DNA from: Asterochloris sp. CNOR1
Taxonomy: Eukaryota; Chlorophyta; Trebouxiophyceae; Trebouxiales; Trebouxiaceae
Assembly (NCBI GenBank): GCA_963969365.1
Contig: OZ017756.1
Span: 2,542,001 to 2,606,000, forward strand
DNA: 64,000 nt
Reading direction: 5' to 3'
Shown: positions 1 through 13,000 of the stretch, in pieces
Layout of the letters: each line of letters begins with the position of its first letter
Position numbering within the stretch: the first letter of the stretch is position 1
Position numbers and translations under genes: made by a program
Notes under the pieces: model-generated
Databases searched by the model: none
Told to the model about the DNA's origin: nothing
Seen by the model: only the letters and a program-made list of their open reading frames with translations

Positions 1-3000
1 TGATCCCATGCCCAGCATGCAAAGCTGCTGTCAGGGGTGTCTGACACCAGCGGACACCAGCAGTGCTGATGCCCATTGGGGCCCACGCAGCTGTGGCTGT
101 CAGGAGAGAACGAAGCCTGGCCTCACCCGTACATCGAACATGACCTTGACGTTGTGTGCAAAGTTGCCCACATGCTGGCAGGCAGGATCGATGTAGTCCC
201 TCGGTGGGAAGGCGTAGGCGTGGGCCAGAGCAGCCAGGAACATCTCCACACAGATGAGCCAGCTCTGAAGCCAGGCTGCGCGGTCGCCGTCGCCCCACTG
301 CACCAGCGCCAGCCACAATGTGAGTGATGGAGATGGAGAACATGCCTGCACGGTTGGACCAGCTCTGGAGCCAGTCTGCGCGGCCCTAGGTGCTTGAGAT
401 AGAGCAGCGGGGGCTAGAACTGCTCTGAGCCCACTGGTCACAAATCATGTCAGCACTCAGTAGTCCAGAAAAACAGCAAGCACTGCGAACCCATCAACAT
501 CACATTGCAAGAGCCAGCCCAACTATTGGGGTAGGCATCCCAAAGGGTAGGTCCACGTGCCCTAGCCTCTGACTGTCAGACGAAGTGCCCGCCCAGGGCC
601 AAGAAGCCATGCCCACCTCTTTTGGCGCTGCGTTCCACAGCAGCCTTTAGCACAGCGTGATGGCCAGCAGGTACTCTCCCTAGAGAATAGGCAGCTGAGG
701 CAGCTGCATGATGGCTGGCCACAGCATTCAGGCCTGTGACTGCGAGGGCAGCTGGCCTCACCTCTATGGGTCTCACACTGCAGCCCACAGCCTCTGCAGG
801 ATGCAAGAAACAGCTGCACAGGTAACTGAGGCAGCCACGCAACTTGATGGCCACAGCAACAAGGCCTGTGCCTGTCACAGCAGCCGGAGTCACCTCCTTG
901 GGCTTCACTGCAGGCAGCAGCCTCTCCAGGACATCAAAGCCCAACACCTTGGGCGAGAGGTAGGTCACCAGGGCCAGCGCGACTGACTGCCAGAAGGTCG
1001 CAAAGATGACGGCCTTGACTATCAGGAACTTGCTCAGGGGCCGGATGGGCTTCAGCTCATTGTGAGTGCCCTGCAGGTGGCCACTCCCTTTGCATGCTGT
1101 ACAATTTATTGCGTGCCTCCGGCAATGGCCTTGTGGTGTAGCACCGTCAGGAGTCAAGCTGAAGCAGAACAAGCAGGACTGCTACCTCAATGGCAGGTGG
1201 ACAGCCTCCAGCAGGAGCAGGCGCCAGCTCACAAGCACTCCACCAGATGCCTTCACGGCAGACAGCCACACAGCAGGCAGCTGGGACTAGAAGGGGGTCC
1301 CCGCCTCACCTTGAACATGAGGACCAAGCAGTAGAGAGCCCAGGAGGCAGAGATCATGTTGATGGTGACTAAGTAGGGGTATGCCGCCCTGCAGACATGT
1401 CAGAAGTTACACGGACAGCTTTGTCATCATCTCAAAGCAGCATTGTGGCTGTGTCCTACGAGCATATCAAGCACAGTGGCCATGATCTGGCAGATAACTG
1501 TTGCTTTCAGCAAAGTTCTTCCAAACAGGGTGCAAGGAATATAGCATGCACATGTGGACGCAGCAAAAGCCTGGCCGGACACCGGTGCAGGTCAAGCACA
1601 CAAGCAGACATAGCTTGCCACACCCCCCAACCCCTCACTCAAGGTGTGAGGTTGTGCAGAAGACAGACTGCAGCGGTGCAGCTCACATAGTGTTAATTGG
1701 AACAGCCTGTAAAATGGCGAAGTGCAGACCAGCAAGCTGCAAGCTGCAGGCTAAGAGGGGCATATCACGCGATCAGCGCAGGCTTCTGCACACAGAAAGC
1801 TGCATTACTCCCTGGGCCCGCCACGGCCAGTCAGGGGAGCAAGTCTGCAATGTGGGCAAGAACCTGCCTGCTGTCATCGTGGTGAGTCCTTTGGTCGCAC
1901 AAGTAGATGACAAAGCGGATGAATGTGATGAGGGGCTGCAAGATGACGTAGTTCAGAATGCCCTTCTTGCACTGCCAGAAAAAGTCGATGCCCATGTGCC
2001 ACTGCCTGCAGCACAAGAGTGCAATGGTGCAGCTTGCTGTCTGGGAATTAAAGCAGCTTGATGACTGGGGTCCTCCTACGCAACGAGATTGTGTCTGGCT
2101 CACATTGGCAAACTGGCAACAGCCCAAGGCACTCCTGCAGGGCATGCGTTTCTGGTGGCAAGGCTTCAATACCAGCCTGCAGTCAAGCTGCTAGGCCCAG
2201 CGTGCAGTATGCAGAGTCAACAACAAATTGCCCTTGACCTGACAGTCTGCAACATCCTGTTGACTGCTGCAGTAGGTCTCAGTGGCCCTTCACAAGTGCC
2301 AGCTTCTGACAGATTCTTGCCTGCCACACGTCACAGCTTGGCGCAGGACACAGCACCCTCTACCTGGAGGTTTGCCTGGATGAGTGGCTCCCAGGCCTCA
2401 TAAGCGGCCCGTCCTGCTTGCTGCAGCAGGACTTGCTTGCTGCTGAAGCAGGCATTAGTAGCCAATGCCCTGTCATTGGCTACTGCTGGGGCAAGGCACA
2501 AACCAAAAACCCCATGAACATGTGAGTCTTCCCCAGACATGGCACTGTGGGCGAGAGGTGAGTCACTTCCTGTATGCTGCTGAACCACACCTCAAAATCC
2601 CTGCCCTGCCAGCTGCTGCCTGCTGCTGCTGGAGCAAGTCAATCCCCAACCTGAAGAGACCCAAGTCTTCCTTACCTGCAGACATAGTTCATGGGCCACA
2701 GGTGGGAGACGTCTTGCTTGCTGCTGAAGTAGGCATCGATGTCTCCGTACTCATCCTCCAGGTAGGCCAGCAGGAACATGAAGAAGTTGTAAATGACAAA
2801 GGCCTCATAGCACTCGCGGATAGCATCAAAGTAGTCGTGCTGACCCTGCAGGCACAGGGAAGATAGCAGGATTTGGCATTCCTATAGAGCGCAGATGCTT
2901 GTAGAGAGTCCCCCTAACAACACAGAAGCATGGGGGCTGCAATGTGCGGCACGCGGACAGGGAGCAGAAGCTGGCCTGAACAGCAGCAGCAACAACAACA

Positions 3001-4207
3001 ACAACAAAAGCAATAAGCTGACCCCATCCTCAGCTGCACCCTCCACCTCACTCTGGAACAAAAGCAGGAACCAGCCGAGTTAGCTGGGGCCGGACCGCTC
3101 ATCAGAACTCCCACACCTTGCAAAGTCAGTGCAGTCTGCTGCCAACCCACATGAAACTGGGGTGTGAGGGAGAGGAAACAGTCGATGGCGTAGATGGGCA
3201 CCATCCACAGGATGCGGATGACCCGGATCTGCAGCTTGGGGCGCGTGAAGTACTCCAGGTGCATGGCCACCTCATAGATGGACACGGGGAGGGCCAAAAG
3301 CGTGAAAAGGCCCGCCACAAACCACATCTGCAGGTCAAGGGGGAGGTGAATTCTGACATCGGCTGTGAGGAGCAGGTTCAAGACTGCAATTGCTGAGGGG
3401 CAAGGCCAGCCACACACCACAGGTGTACAGCTTTGTCAAAGCAGGGCTGCGATGTGGGCCATGCAGTGCTGGTGGGCACAAGGCGGGGCTGGCAGCATGA
3501 TGAGGCCAGGTTGTGGAGACGATCTGCAAAATAGGCAGGCAGGTGTATGGCAGTGAGTGACTTTCTTCACAGGAACTGCTGCCAGGGCAGACAGGCTGGC
3601 TGTGGCCACCTCTGCAGCGCACAACAGGTGCAAGTTGGCTTGGAGGATGCTGACCAGCAGTGTCAGCAGAACGAATAGGCTTGTCACGAACCACATGGTA
3701 GGCAGGAAAGCAGTAATGAGAGCCTTCATACGCATGGCTGCTAGAGCAAATAAGGTGGCTGAAGAAGTGGGCTCACCTCTACAGGGCACAAGAGGTGCAG
3801 TGTCAGTGAAGAGGCCAGGCCAGTGCACGGCATGGCAGGCCAGCCAAGCACCTTATGGCAGGCCAGCGAAGAGAAGTGTTGCACATCATTTAGGCAGGAA
3901 CAACGCAGACAGCACAGGCAGCAACACTGCTGTGACAGCGATGTAACGCTGCTGCTGGCAGCAACCGACAGGCCCTGCCTGCAGTCTGCTTTGCCAAAGC
4001 TGCACCCCAAAAAGAAACCATGTGCGTCATCTGCTGCAACCCAGCATACTGGCACCCCACAGGGCGGTGTCTTACCTGGTCCTGCACTGACCAGCCATGC
4101 TTGCTGGCCTGTATGATCAGCACGGGCAGGGAGGCCAGCAGCCCAATGGCTACCAGCACCCACAGGATGCGGAACCAGCGCCGCGCTGGCCAGTCAAAGC
4201 ACCCCAT
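1..4207 (-). CDS. LAZ1/TMEM184-family (DUF300, Ost-alpha-like) membrane protein, 3' part outside window
   Basis: This is a multi-pass membrane protein of the organic solute transporter alpha/TMEM184/LAZ1 family. Plant LAZ1 proteins act at the tonoplast in brassinosteroid signalling and cell death; the role here is inferred from family only. Minus-strand exons, 5' to 3': 4207-4076, 3327-3151, 2845-2676, 2005-1901, 1388-1310, 1070-948 and 297-127, giving 319 codons before the window edge, all in phase. Family motifs seen in order: [51 protein letters not shown] with [25 protein letters not shown] with FWQSV, and [17 protein letters not shown]. The ATG at 4207 opens a tryptophan-rich first membrane segment. 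The donor of exon 4 (GTGCGA at 1900) is the least certain junction, because the loop before YPYL is shorter than usual. Introns hold decayed copies of exons 2, 3 and 7. OLA1 is divergent, 932 bases away. Confidence 0.88.
334..388. repeat. Exon echo of LAZ1-like exon 7
   Basis: Positions 341-388 align base by base with 241-287 inside exon 7 (shared blocks ACCAGCTCT/GCCAGCTCT, GGAGCCAG/GAAGCCAG, CTGCGCGG). The copy lies in the intron just upstream of the exon in gene sense and has lost the reading frame. Confidence 0.7.
717..948. repeat. About 132-base tandem duplication inside LAZ1-like intron 6
   Basis: Two diverged units start with GGCCACAGCA at 717 and 849 and share blocks such as AGGCCTGTG, CACTGCAG, CAGCCTCT and CCAGGA/GCAGGA. 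The second unit runs up to the donor of exon 6 at 947/948. Confidence 0.65.
2390..2462. repeat. Partial echoes of LAZ1-like exon 3
   Basis: Positions 2431-2459 repeat exon 3 positions 2710-2736 (shared CTTGCTTGCTGCTGAAG); on the minus strand both read ACFSSKQ/AYFSSKQ. A second fragment at 2394-2411 resembles the exon stretch encoding CYEAF. The order differs from the exon, so more than one copying event is implied. Confidence 0.55.
2983..3009. repeat. CAG/CAA microsatellite in intron
   Basis: A short run of CAG units passes into about seven AAC/CAA units, inside the intron between exons 2 and 3 of the LAZ1-like gene. Confidence 0.8.
3620..3696. repeat. Decayed tandem copy of LAZ1-like exon 2
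   Basis: On the minus strand this intron segment reads [18 protein letters not shown], against [18 protein letters not shown] in real exon 2 (3327-3240). The ATGTGGTT start and most leucine codons agree. The copy has no AG just before its ATG (CTACC instead of TGCAG), so it should be skipped by splicing. It is still open for about 40 codons. Confidence 0.8.
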
Positions 4208-5139
4208 CTAGCTCCGCGCCCGCCTGCTGATGCGGCTGTCTGTGCTTGCGGCCGAGGGTTGAGCGGTGCGTCTGCCGCAGCTGTCCAGCTGAGGGTGTGT
4301 TCGCACTCAGCGGCAATCGGGAGGTGCCACGGTCTGGCTGCTGTCTGGCTGCCTGTGTTGGTGTGAGCAAGCTGGTGCCCTGCCAAGTTCAGGCCCTCTG
4401 TGAGCCTTTCTGGCCAGGTGGCCTCCCGCTGGGAGAGAGGCTTTGATACTGCTGAAGCCTCTCTCTCCTAGAAAATTTCCTGTTGACTTGCCGACAATTC
4501 AATCGCCTGATAGTTGAGCTGCGTGTTGTGCTTGCGGCTGTGCCACGTGCCAAGGTATGACCCAGGCTAAGTCTCAGCTCCAACACGTGAGCTTGTGTTC
4601 TGCAGCAGGCAACTGCTGTGCCGCTTCTCACTGCCCTGCAAAGGCACCAGTACTGTTTCGAGGCACATGCGCAGAGGCTACAGCATAGGCAAGCAGATTG
4701 CTGGAGATTGTGCCAGCTGCTGCTGGCTTCCCACATAACATGATGCAGATGTTGTCAAGTCTAAGTGGCAGATGATAGAGTGATGCAGAAGCAGTCCTGT
4801 TTTAAATATACGCTGGCAACACTGCCGAAAGTGTCACAGCAACTTCTCACCTCTGCGAAGGTTTTGGCACCAGACCTATGCTGAGGACAGCGTGACATGC
4901 AGGCGGAACTGCACTGACAAGCACCAAGCGCGAAGACAGGAAATAGCAGCGACGATGGAGGCTTTCACTTTCCTTCCATAGCAGCCCTTGAAGGGTGACT
5001 TAACCAGCTGAGCGATCTGCTGCCTGACCACCAGCACAAACCACTTCCTCCCTGCAGTGATCATCCAGCCTGTCTCTGGCCTTGCCCACAGATCTCCTGC
5101 AGCAGGCTTGGGCTCCACCAGACAGAAGCCCACTCACAG
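4208..5139. promoter_or_regulatory. Divergent intergenic region, LAZ1-like / OLA1
   Basis: A gap of 932 bases between two start codons pointing away from each other. It must hold the promoters and 5' UTRs of both genes. I see no coding sequence and no clear TATA box in it. Confidence 0.6.
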
Positions 5140-8100
5140 ATGGCCCCCAAGAAAAAGGCTGAGGAGCCAAAGCAGAAGCCCATACTGGGGCGCTTCAGAT
5201 CCAACCTGAAGGCAAGCCTGCTTGCAAACAAGTGCTCTGTCTCAGCAAGCACCTTTGCCATGCAATGTCAAGCTGCACATGACCTAGTTTGGGTCCCTGC
5301 TTGTGTGAGTCTGTGCCCATGCCAGGTCTGTGCACCAAAACCTGCAGCATGTGCCAAATGCCTGTGCTGCTGTCCCTGCAGATGGGCATTGTTGGGCTGC
5401 CCAATGTGGGCAAGAGCACACTGTTCAACGTGTTGGCCAAGGTCTCCATTCCTGCAGAGAACTTTCCTTTCTGCACAATTGAGCCCAACAATGTGAGTCT
5501 CCACCACCCCTGCCTTGTTGGGTTTGTGGGAAGCTAGCATGTCGCCCATTGAGGCCTCCAGCTTTGCTGCATGCTCTCATGATGCACCATGCACATTAAG
5601 CATGCAAACCACTCACACACTGGACGACTGTGATGAACAACTCTCAACTTGCTCTCCAATACTGAGCTCAACCTGTGATGATCACAATATACGTACTCTT
5701 CTGAGTTGTCCACTTGCTGCAAGCACTTCTGCATTGCAACAACTGCACTACATGCGCAGCTGAGTCCACCTGAGCCCAGGCTGTGTTGGTCATTGCACTC
5801 TTGCCATGCAGGCACGGTAGCAGTGCGACTTGCCGCTGAATGCTGCATAGCCCGCTGGCAGACTCAGGCTTCTCTGTTCATGCTGTGCACCAGCCGCGCT
5901 GCCCACCCCCAGCCTGCAACTGACTGCTTCGCACGCGCTTAACCCTGCAGGCTCGTGTAAACGTGCCAGATGATCGATTCAAGTGGCTGTGTGAAACGTA
6001 CGCGCCCAAAAGCCAGGTGCCAGCCTTCCTGGACATCGTGGACATCGCTGGACTAGTGAAGTGAGAAGAAGCATGTGCTGTTTTGGATGTGCTGGAGGCA
6101 ACGTAGGTCTGAGGCATGCGCACTGTTCAGGACTCACCATGTCCAACGGAAGGTCCCTGCTTGCTGCACTGTCAGGACTTTGTGTGAGCACTGCTAAGGC
6201 CTGGGGCTGTATGTGGGCCGAGTCCAGCAGCAAACGCCTGGTGCCGCCAATTCCCTTGCCTGGCGCCACACTTCAGAACAGCGGGTTGCAGCCGCCAGCA
6301 CTGCTATCCTCTGCTGTAGTAGTGCCCACATAACCTGTGCTGTCACTGCCTTGAGGCAGCAGCAGAAGACCTGGTCAACCTCAAGGGGCTAGGCAGGGCG
6401 TCCATGTCCCACATCAGCACCACCAATGGCCTGCCAACCTCCCATGCACTGTCTGCAAGGGCGCAGCAACGGGCACAAGCCTGGGGGAGTGCATCGCTCT
6501 TCTGCATGCCATGAGATGCTGCACTACCACAAACTGCCAGCCTCTCATATGCCGCCTGCAGGGGCGCAGCGGAGGGTGAGGGCCTTGGGAATGCCTTCTT
6601 GAGTCACATTGCAGCGGTTGACGGCATCTTCCACGTGTGCCGCGGGTTTGAGGACCCTGATGTGACGCACGTGGAGGACCGGGTGGACCCTGTGGAGGAT
6701 CTGGATATCATCCACAAGTGAGGCTGCGGAGATGTTTCAGCAGGGAGGGTGGTTTGGGGGCTGACAGTCTGTGAAGGGCCTGGTGGACGATCTTCATAGG
6801 GGGCGAGCTGTCAAGCTGAATGCAGGACCCACCATGTTTAGATAAACAATTCCCACAAGTAAGGCTGATGCGGCGTTAGTTCTTCTCTAGGGTTGCTTGG
6901 GGTACAACATGGGCATGCAGAGGCGTGCAAGCAGTCCCCAAGTGTGCATTGTAGAGGCACAGTGTAGGACCCAGCAAGGCTCGACCTTGGTGAAGGACAG
7001 GTAGACATGTGACCTGGCCACTATACACACATGAGGCTGTTGACGTGATGATTTTTGCTGGTGCGTGCTGAAGTTCAAAAGTCATGGGAACTGTAACAGT
7101 GAACATCCCAACATTTACTTGTCTGGAGCGAAGCCCTGCTGTGCTTGCAGTGAGTTGCGGCTAAAGGACATTGAGCGTGTCAGCAAGCACTTTGAGGGTG
7201 TCAAGGCTCTGGAGAAGCGAGGTTTCACCAAGGAGCAGAAGGAGGAGCTTGTCATCTGCGAGAAGGTGCTCAACTGGCTGCAGGATGGCAAGGACGTCAG
7301 GTGGGCTGCAATGGGTTCATCTTTTGGCTGGAGGGCTGCAATCAAGACGTGACTTGGGCGTTTTGCTTCAGTCAAGTATGCTCACTAGGCTGCCCCAGGC
7401 ACACAATTTGTGTCTGGGCCAGCCATGGATTGCTGAAGGACCGCATGTGCTTCACATCCAGGCGTATTGCAAGACCTGGCTGCATCATTGCCCGGTGAAC
7501 TGCTAGGAGCAGCAAGCGGAAGCTTACTCAAGATATGAGAGGTGATTGCTAGCTGGATGTCTGCAGCATGATAACAGTTGCAGGTGTCTTTGGCTTCATC
7601 TGAGCCCTGGTGTGACCAACGTGTGGGGCAGCGGGCGTACACCTCATCTCTAGAGTAGCCAGCTTGATCCCACTGCTAACCACATCAGACAAGCACTGCT
7701 CTGCTTGAGGCACACCCCGGCACATTGCAGGTTTGGCGATTGGAATGTGAAGGAGACGGACTGGCTGAACAGCAACCCCCTGATCACCTCCAAGCCTGTA
7801 GTGTACCTTATAAACCTGAACGAGGACAAGTTCATCAAAAAGAAGAGCAAGTGGCTGCCCAAGGTGGGAACGCTGTCAGTGCATGATGCTGGGCTTGCCA
7901 AGGTTGCTGTTGAGCAGCTGCTTCGAACATTGGGGTATCTGTCTGCATGTCCTCCCTGGTCCTGTTGTCCAGCTTAGGTTTGTGATTGTGGGCCCCTGTT
8001 TATCAACAAAAGGGGCTACCTAATAACCAAGGACGAGGTGCAGGCTGAGCAGCCCAAGTAGACATTGCAGACCTGCACTCTGACCCTTCTTTGTGCCCCA

Positions 8101-9490
8101 TAGGTGCTGGAGGCACTGTTCAGCATGCTGGCCTGCTCAAGCTTTCACCCAAACCCTTCCATTCTGCAGGTTTTGCAAGAATGGGCAAAAAGTGCTGGTC
8201 GGTGCTCCTGAATGCTGCCCCTCAAGCACATGTCTACAAAGACATGATAGCAGATGCAAGCACTTCTGCTGCAGGCACCATGCAGTGCAGGCCGCATGCA
8301 GGATGCGATGGTGTCCAACCCCCCACGTTACAGACTCGCCCAGCAAGGATACCAGCACCCTTGACTTGGCTTTGTGCGGCTGCAGGTGTTTGACTGGGTG
8401 AAAAACCATGGGGGCGAGCCTATCATCCCCTTCAGCGGCTCTTTTGAAAACAAATTGGTGGAGATGCCGCAGGATGAGCAGGAGGTTTTCTGCAAGGAGG
8501 TGAGACACCTGAGTGTCACCACTTCCCCGCTTGGGGACTGGCCAGCGGCAACCCATTGTCTGCTGTTCTGCGCTCTCCTCAATGTGATCAGCATTCCTTG
8601 CTGCTTTTTATGCGCCTTGCTGCAGCAGTTGATGCACACTGTGCTCACAATGCATGGCCGTCGTGCTGCCGTTTCTTTGGGGATATGTATTCAACTAAAT
8701 TCAAAAAACAGGCCGCCTGCTGGGTTCATGGTTTTTTGATGTGATGCTGGCTGTGAAGGGGCGTCTGTTCAAGCAATCATTCTTTGAGAGCGCAGTTTGG
8801 TCGTCAGCAAGTTACATAGGCATGTACCTGCTGACCTGCTGCCCATTGTGGGCCGACCGGTCATGCTGTCTGCTACCTGCCGACCACTCTCTGCCACAGC
8901 CTGCTGCACCACTGTGTCCCCGCAGTCCATGCAGCTGCGTCTCATCAGGCTGCCATGATGTAGCTCGCCCAGGAAGGCCTGGTGGGATCCCATCTCTTCA
9001 TCTGTCTGGTGTAGGCCGGGGTGCAGAGCGTGCTGCCAAAGATTGTGACCACAGGCTTCCGGGCCATTCAGCTCATCTACTTCTTCACAGCAGGCGCCGA
9101 TGAGGTCAAGTGCTGGCAGATTCGGAAAGGCAGCAAGGCGCCACAGGCAAGCCGTCATCACTCGGTGCAGGCAGACTGGCCCTGGCCATGTGCCAACACC
9201 TGTGCCAGGCAGCAGGAGGCACATGGAAACCACGTGGAGACCCTTGATTGCCAAACTTTGCTGACAGTTTCCCCCTGGCTGCTGTGCAGGCGGCTGGTAC
9301 CATTCACACAGACTTTGAGCGCGGCTTCATCTGTGCAGAGGTCATGTCCTATGATGTATTACATGAGCTCAAAACGGAAGTAGAGGTCAAGGCAGCTGGC
9401 AAGTTTAGACAAGAAGGCAAGAACTATGTAGTGCAGGACGGCGACATTATCAACTTCAAGTTCAATGTCACCAGTTCTGCCAAAAAGTGA
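5140..9490 (+). CDS. OLA1: Obg-like ATPase 1 (OLA1/YchF family)
   Basis: A cytosolic P-loop ATPase/GTPase of the YchF subfamily that binds ribosomes and is linked to stress and translation control. Nine exons: 5140-5211, 5382-5492, 5951-6060, 6562-6717, 7151-7300, 7731-7863, 8386-8499, 9015-9146 and 9290-9490, giving 392 aa, close to the usual 393-396. G1 is GLPNVGKS (residues 29-36), G3 is DIAGLVKG (from 92), and G4 is NLNE (228-231), the form that replaces NKxD and explains the relaxed ATP preference of the family. The C-terminal TGS domain (about 300-385) includes [10 protein letters not shown]. The start matches the family's short lysine-rich N-terminus (MAPKKK). Introns 1 and 8 are GC-AG introns, both with donor GCAAGC. 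Exon 8 could start at 9015 or 9027; 9015 fits the family better. Confidence 0.96.
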
Positions 9491-10091
9491 TGAAATGCAA
9501 ATGAATGCTTGCTGCTGCCCGGCTTCTGACAATGTCCATGTATACAATGAGCGAAGCACTTGCTGACTGTCACTCAGGCAGTCTCTGCACATAAACAGGA
9601 CATGCAGACTGCCTGAATGCAGAGCTCCAGCTAACTCTGGCTTGCTCTTGTTCAGGTCTTTGCTTGCCACAGTGCACCAGATGGCTGCCATCATTGCAGT
9701 TTGGAAGCCCTGCTCAAGGGCCTATCTGCAATGTGGACACTCGTCCTCAAGTGTTGACAACCTGTCTTCAAAGCTTCCCAATGACAGCAATTCACCTGGA
9801 TCTCAAACAACAAGCTACCAGCCCAGCATGTGCCAAGCCCTGCACGGTCCGCCTCATAAAAGCATGCATCAGCTTGCATGAGCCACTGAAGGCTCATGAT
9901 ATTGCCAAGAAAGGTTGCCACTCCTGTTCAGAGACCTGCCATGGCCTGGCCCCTGTCCTAGCACAAGAGCTGGCAAAATTGACAGCAGGCAGGCTTATGC
10001 ACAGAGGGGAGAGAAAGAAGGCAACAAGCGGATCCACCTCAGCTACCCCATCTTCGCTCTGGCATGGTCCTCTGACAGCCTGACAGAAGCA
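9491..10091. other. Intergenic, OLA1 3' end to hydrolase start
   Basis: Contains the OLA1 3' UTR and the hydrolase promoter. I see no coding sequence and no TGTAA polyadenylation motif after the OLA1 stop. Confidence 0.5.
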
Positions 10092-13000
10092 ATGATGGTG
10101 CCAAAGCATAGTGGCAAGCCCATGCTTGTCATCGTTTCGGTTATGGCAATGGCCAGCCTGTGCCTATCAGGCAGGCTGAGATGGGCAGTCCTGGGCTGGT
10201 CTGCAGTAGAGTTTTTCTGGTTCCTGATTCAGCTGTTGCGGTAAGCCTCACATCAAGCTGTGAACTAGAGTGCTGCAGAGCTGTGCAGCACCTGTGCGGA
10301 GCAAGGCAGCTGAAGTGCCGCCCGGATATTCATCACATGCACAGGCTCTGCTGCAAGTCCTGCCAGCACAACAGCCCGCAGCCTGGTGTGGTGCCTGCAG
10401 ATACAGTATATGCAACCAGCCAGTTGAGCCTCAGGATCCCTCCCCTGGCCATGTGCGCAAGGTGCAGGCACGGTTTCTTGAGCTGCACAAGGTGTTGGAC
10501 ATCAAGGTTAGAGCCCAGCTGCTCTGCTTCACGACCACCATGGTCATGCCAGGCTGGCCATGCATGCAAAGGAAAGACACCGTGCTGCAGGAGTTTCTGT
10601 CAGGCTGGTTCCTGGGAGCGCCGTTTGAGAGCATTCGGAGGGGCAATGTGCTCGCCTTCACGGCCTATGCCTTCTACGGGCGCTCCCTGCAGCAGCTGCC
10701 GCTGCAGGTGGGGCCACCATTTCTGCATGTCTGTCACAACGCTCCTCCAAGACAGAGTGCATGCTGCATGCTCAGCTCTTCAGTTTGCACTGTGCCTTCA
10801 TTCGTCCGCTCGGCTGGTGCTGCGCCAGCAGCTCACTTTGTTCTGCAGGAAGTCCAGCATCTGCAGGAGGGTATGGCTCGTGCGGAGCAGCTGTGGGGCA
10901 CCAAGCTGTTGCCTGGATTCAACCCTGATGTTAAGGTGTGCAGCTGGCACATGTGACCGATCCTCTGTGTGCATTCGAGCCATGCTCGGCACTGTATCAG
11001 CCTGGGTATTGTGAGGAGCCAGCGTTGCAGACCACTGTGAGTTTCCAGATGCTTGGCACACAGAGAGCATCCAGGCTCCTGCTCTCAGCATTGTGCAATC
11101 GCTGCTTCCAGGACAACAGGCTTCTCTGGAAGCTGCAGCCTGGCAGCATGGGCAGAGCGATGATAATTTATTGCTGCCATGTGCACAACTGCCATCCTGC
11201 GAGTGTTGCTGTCTGCAGAGATGCCTGCATTGCTGCCTGTACTCTATTGGGCACCTGCGGGAGCCCCTGCAGCTCATTGTGTGTGCTGTCACCATCAGAG
11301 CCAGCGTCATTGCCGGTGTTGTCACCATCAGAGCTGCCTGTGTGGCCCCCTGCGGTTCATGGCGCACCTGTGGGAGCCCCTGTGTTGCTGCCTGTAGATC
11401 ATTGGGCACCTTTGGAAGCCCCTGCAGGTGGTGCTGCCAGCGTCGTCGCCGATGTTGCCACCAGCAAAGCTGCCTGTGTCTCTGCATGCAGGCCATGTGC
11501 CATTTATGGCGCACCTGTGGAAGCCCCTTTTAGAGCTGCCTGCATCTGTGCCTGCACTGCTCGCCGCACCTGTGAGAGGCCCTACGAAGCTGCCTGTGTC
11601 TCTGCCTGCAGTTCATGGCACACCTGTGGGAGCCCCTGCGGGTGGTGCACAAGCCCCTGGCAGTCCACCTGGTCAGCGAGGCATGGGGGTTGGTGACCCA
11701 CGGCATCCTTCTTTGGATGGGCTTCTCCCATGGCTCTCATAAAGTGAGGTGGCAGGCCTGCTGCACCTGATAGGCTTTTCTTGAGGGGTTCATCCCATGT
11801 GCAGGCTTGCACTGCATTTGACAGGCACGACATCTAAATCACTGAAATGCATCAGTAAACCTGTGGATGGCGGCTACCAAAGCAGGTGTGCCTCAGCACC
11901 AGCTTGACTAAGACACAGGTGAGCAGTGCAGCGTGCTGAGCATTGACCTCAAGACACTGCCTGCGTTGTGTCCCGACTGCTTCTGTAGTGTGAGAATGCT
12001 CGCTGCAGAGCATCTCGTGTTGAAAACGGCCCTCCCAGCACTGCTTTCCTTTTCAGTTTGCGCTGGTGCTCTGCTTGCAGGGCATCTCGTATTGGATACG
12101 CTCCCCCAGCTCTGGGTTCCTGGATGTGTGGCCCAGTGGAGGTGCTAATCCGGGACCCCAGCTGCGTCCCATTGTTTTTGCGCATGGCGTTGGCCTTGGC
12201 CTGGTGGGTGAAGCGCTCCTCACTCTGGACCCACCAATGGCACACTGCTCATGCAGCGTGCACATGCTCTGCAGGGGTGCGTGCTTGAAGCCCCTGCTGA
12301 CTGCACACAGACCGTGCTGCTGCCAGCCAGACAGCTGCTACCTGACCCCCTGCCCTTCTCAGGTTTCCCAAGCTGCATTGCTGACCAGCAGCCTCGATGA
12401 TCGCGCATCGTAGCACGCTTCCATATTGATCCGTTCTGGCTCCGCTGGAAACTCATGCAGGCTAGCCACAGCCTCAACCATCTGCTGCCGCCAGCTCGGC
12501 ATCTTCTGCATGCCAGCACTGGCTGAGACCAGCACCCCATGCTGATCACCCAACCCCTCTCCTTCCTGCCCCCAAACCGGCACAGCCTGTTCCCTGCACT
12601 TCGGTGCTGTGGCATCTGGTCTATGCGCTGTTGCGGTTACCATGTGATCAAAACGCTTTGACCTAGGCAGCTCTGCCTCGGTCGGCCCCCTCTGTCAACC
12701 AGTACTGTGCTGCCGCTCTGCACTGAGCTGACCATGTCCAAGCCCATCAGCCAGCGCTTCGCTGCCACGTGCACAGCTCTGCACTGAGCTGGCCCAGCCT
12801 TTCACCCCGGCAGCCGGTGCTATGTTGTTGTTTCTGCAGTTCTTTCTGCAGCTTTGTCCTCAGCTGATCACGCCCCAGCCTGCCACGCAGTCTCAAGGTG
12901 GCAACTCTGCCCTGAGCTGAATGCCCCCCCAGCCTTCCAGCCAATGCCCTGCTGCCACGTGTGCAGTCCCCCTACATCCACTTCATCGCCCTCCTGGTGC

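Noticed and set aside
10160-11014. 284-codon plus-strand open frame
   Set aside because: It runs across several hydrolase exons and introns in a frame other than the phased, conserved one.
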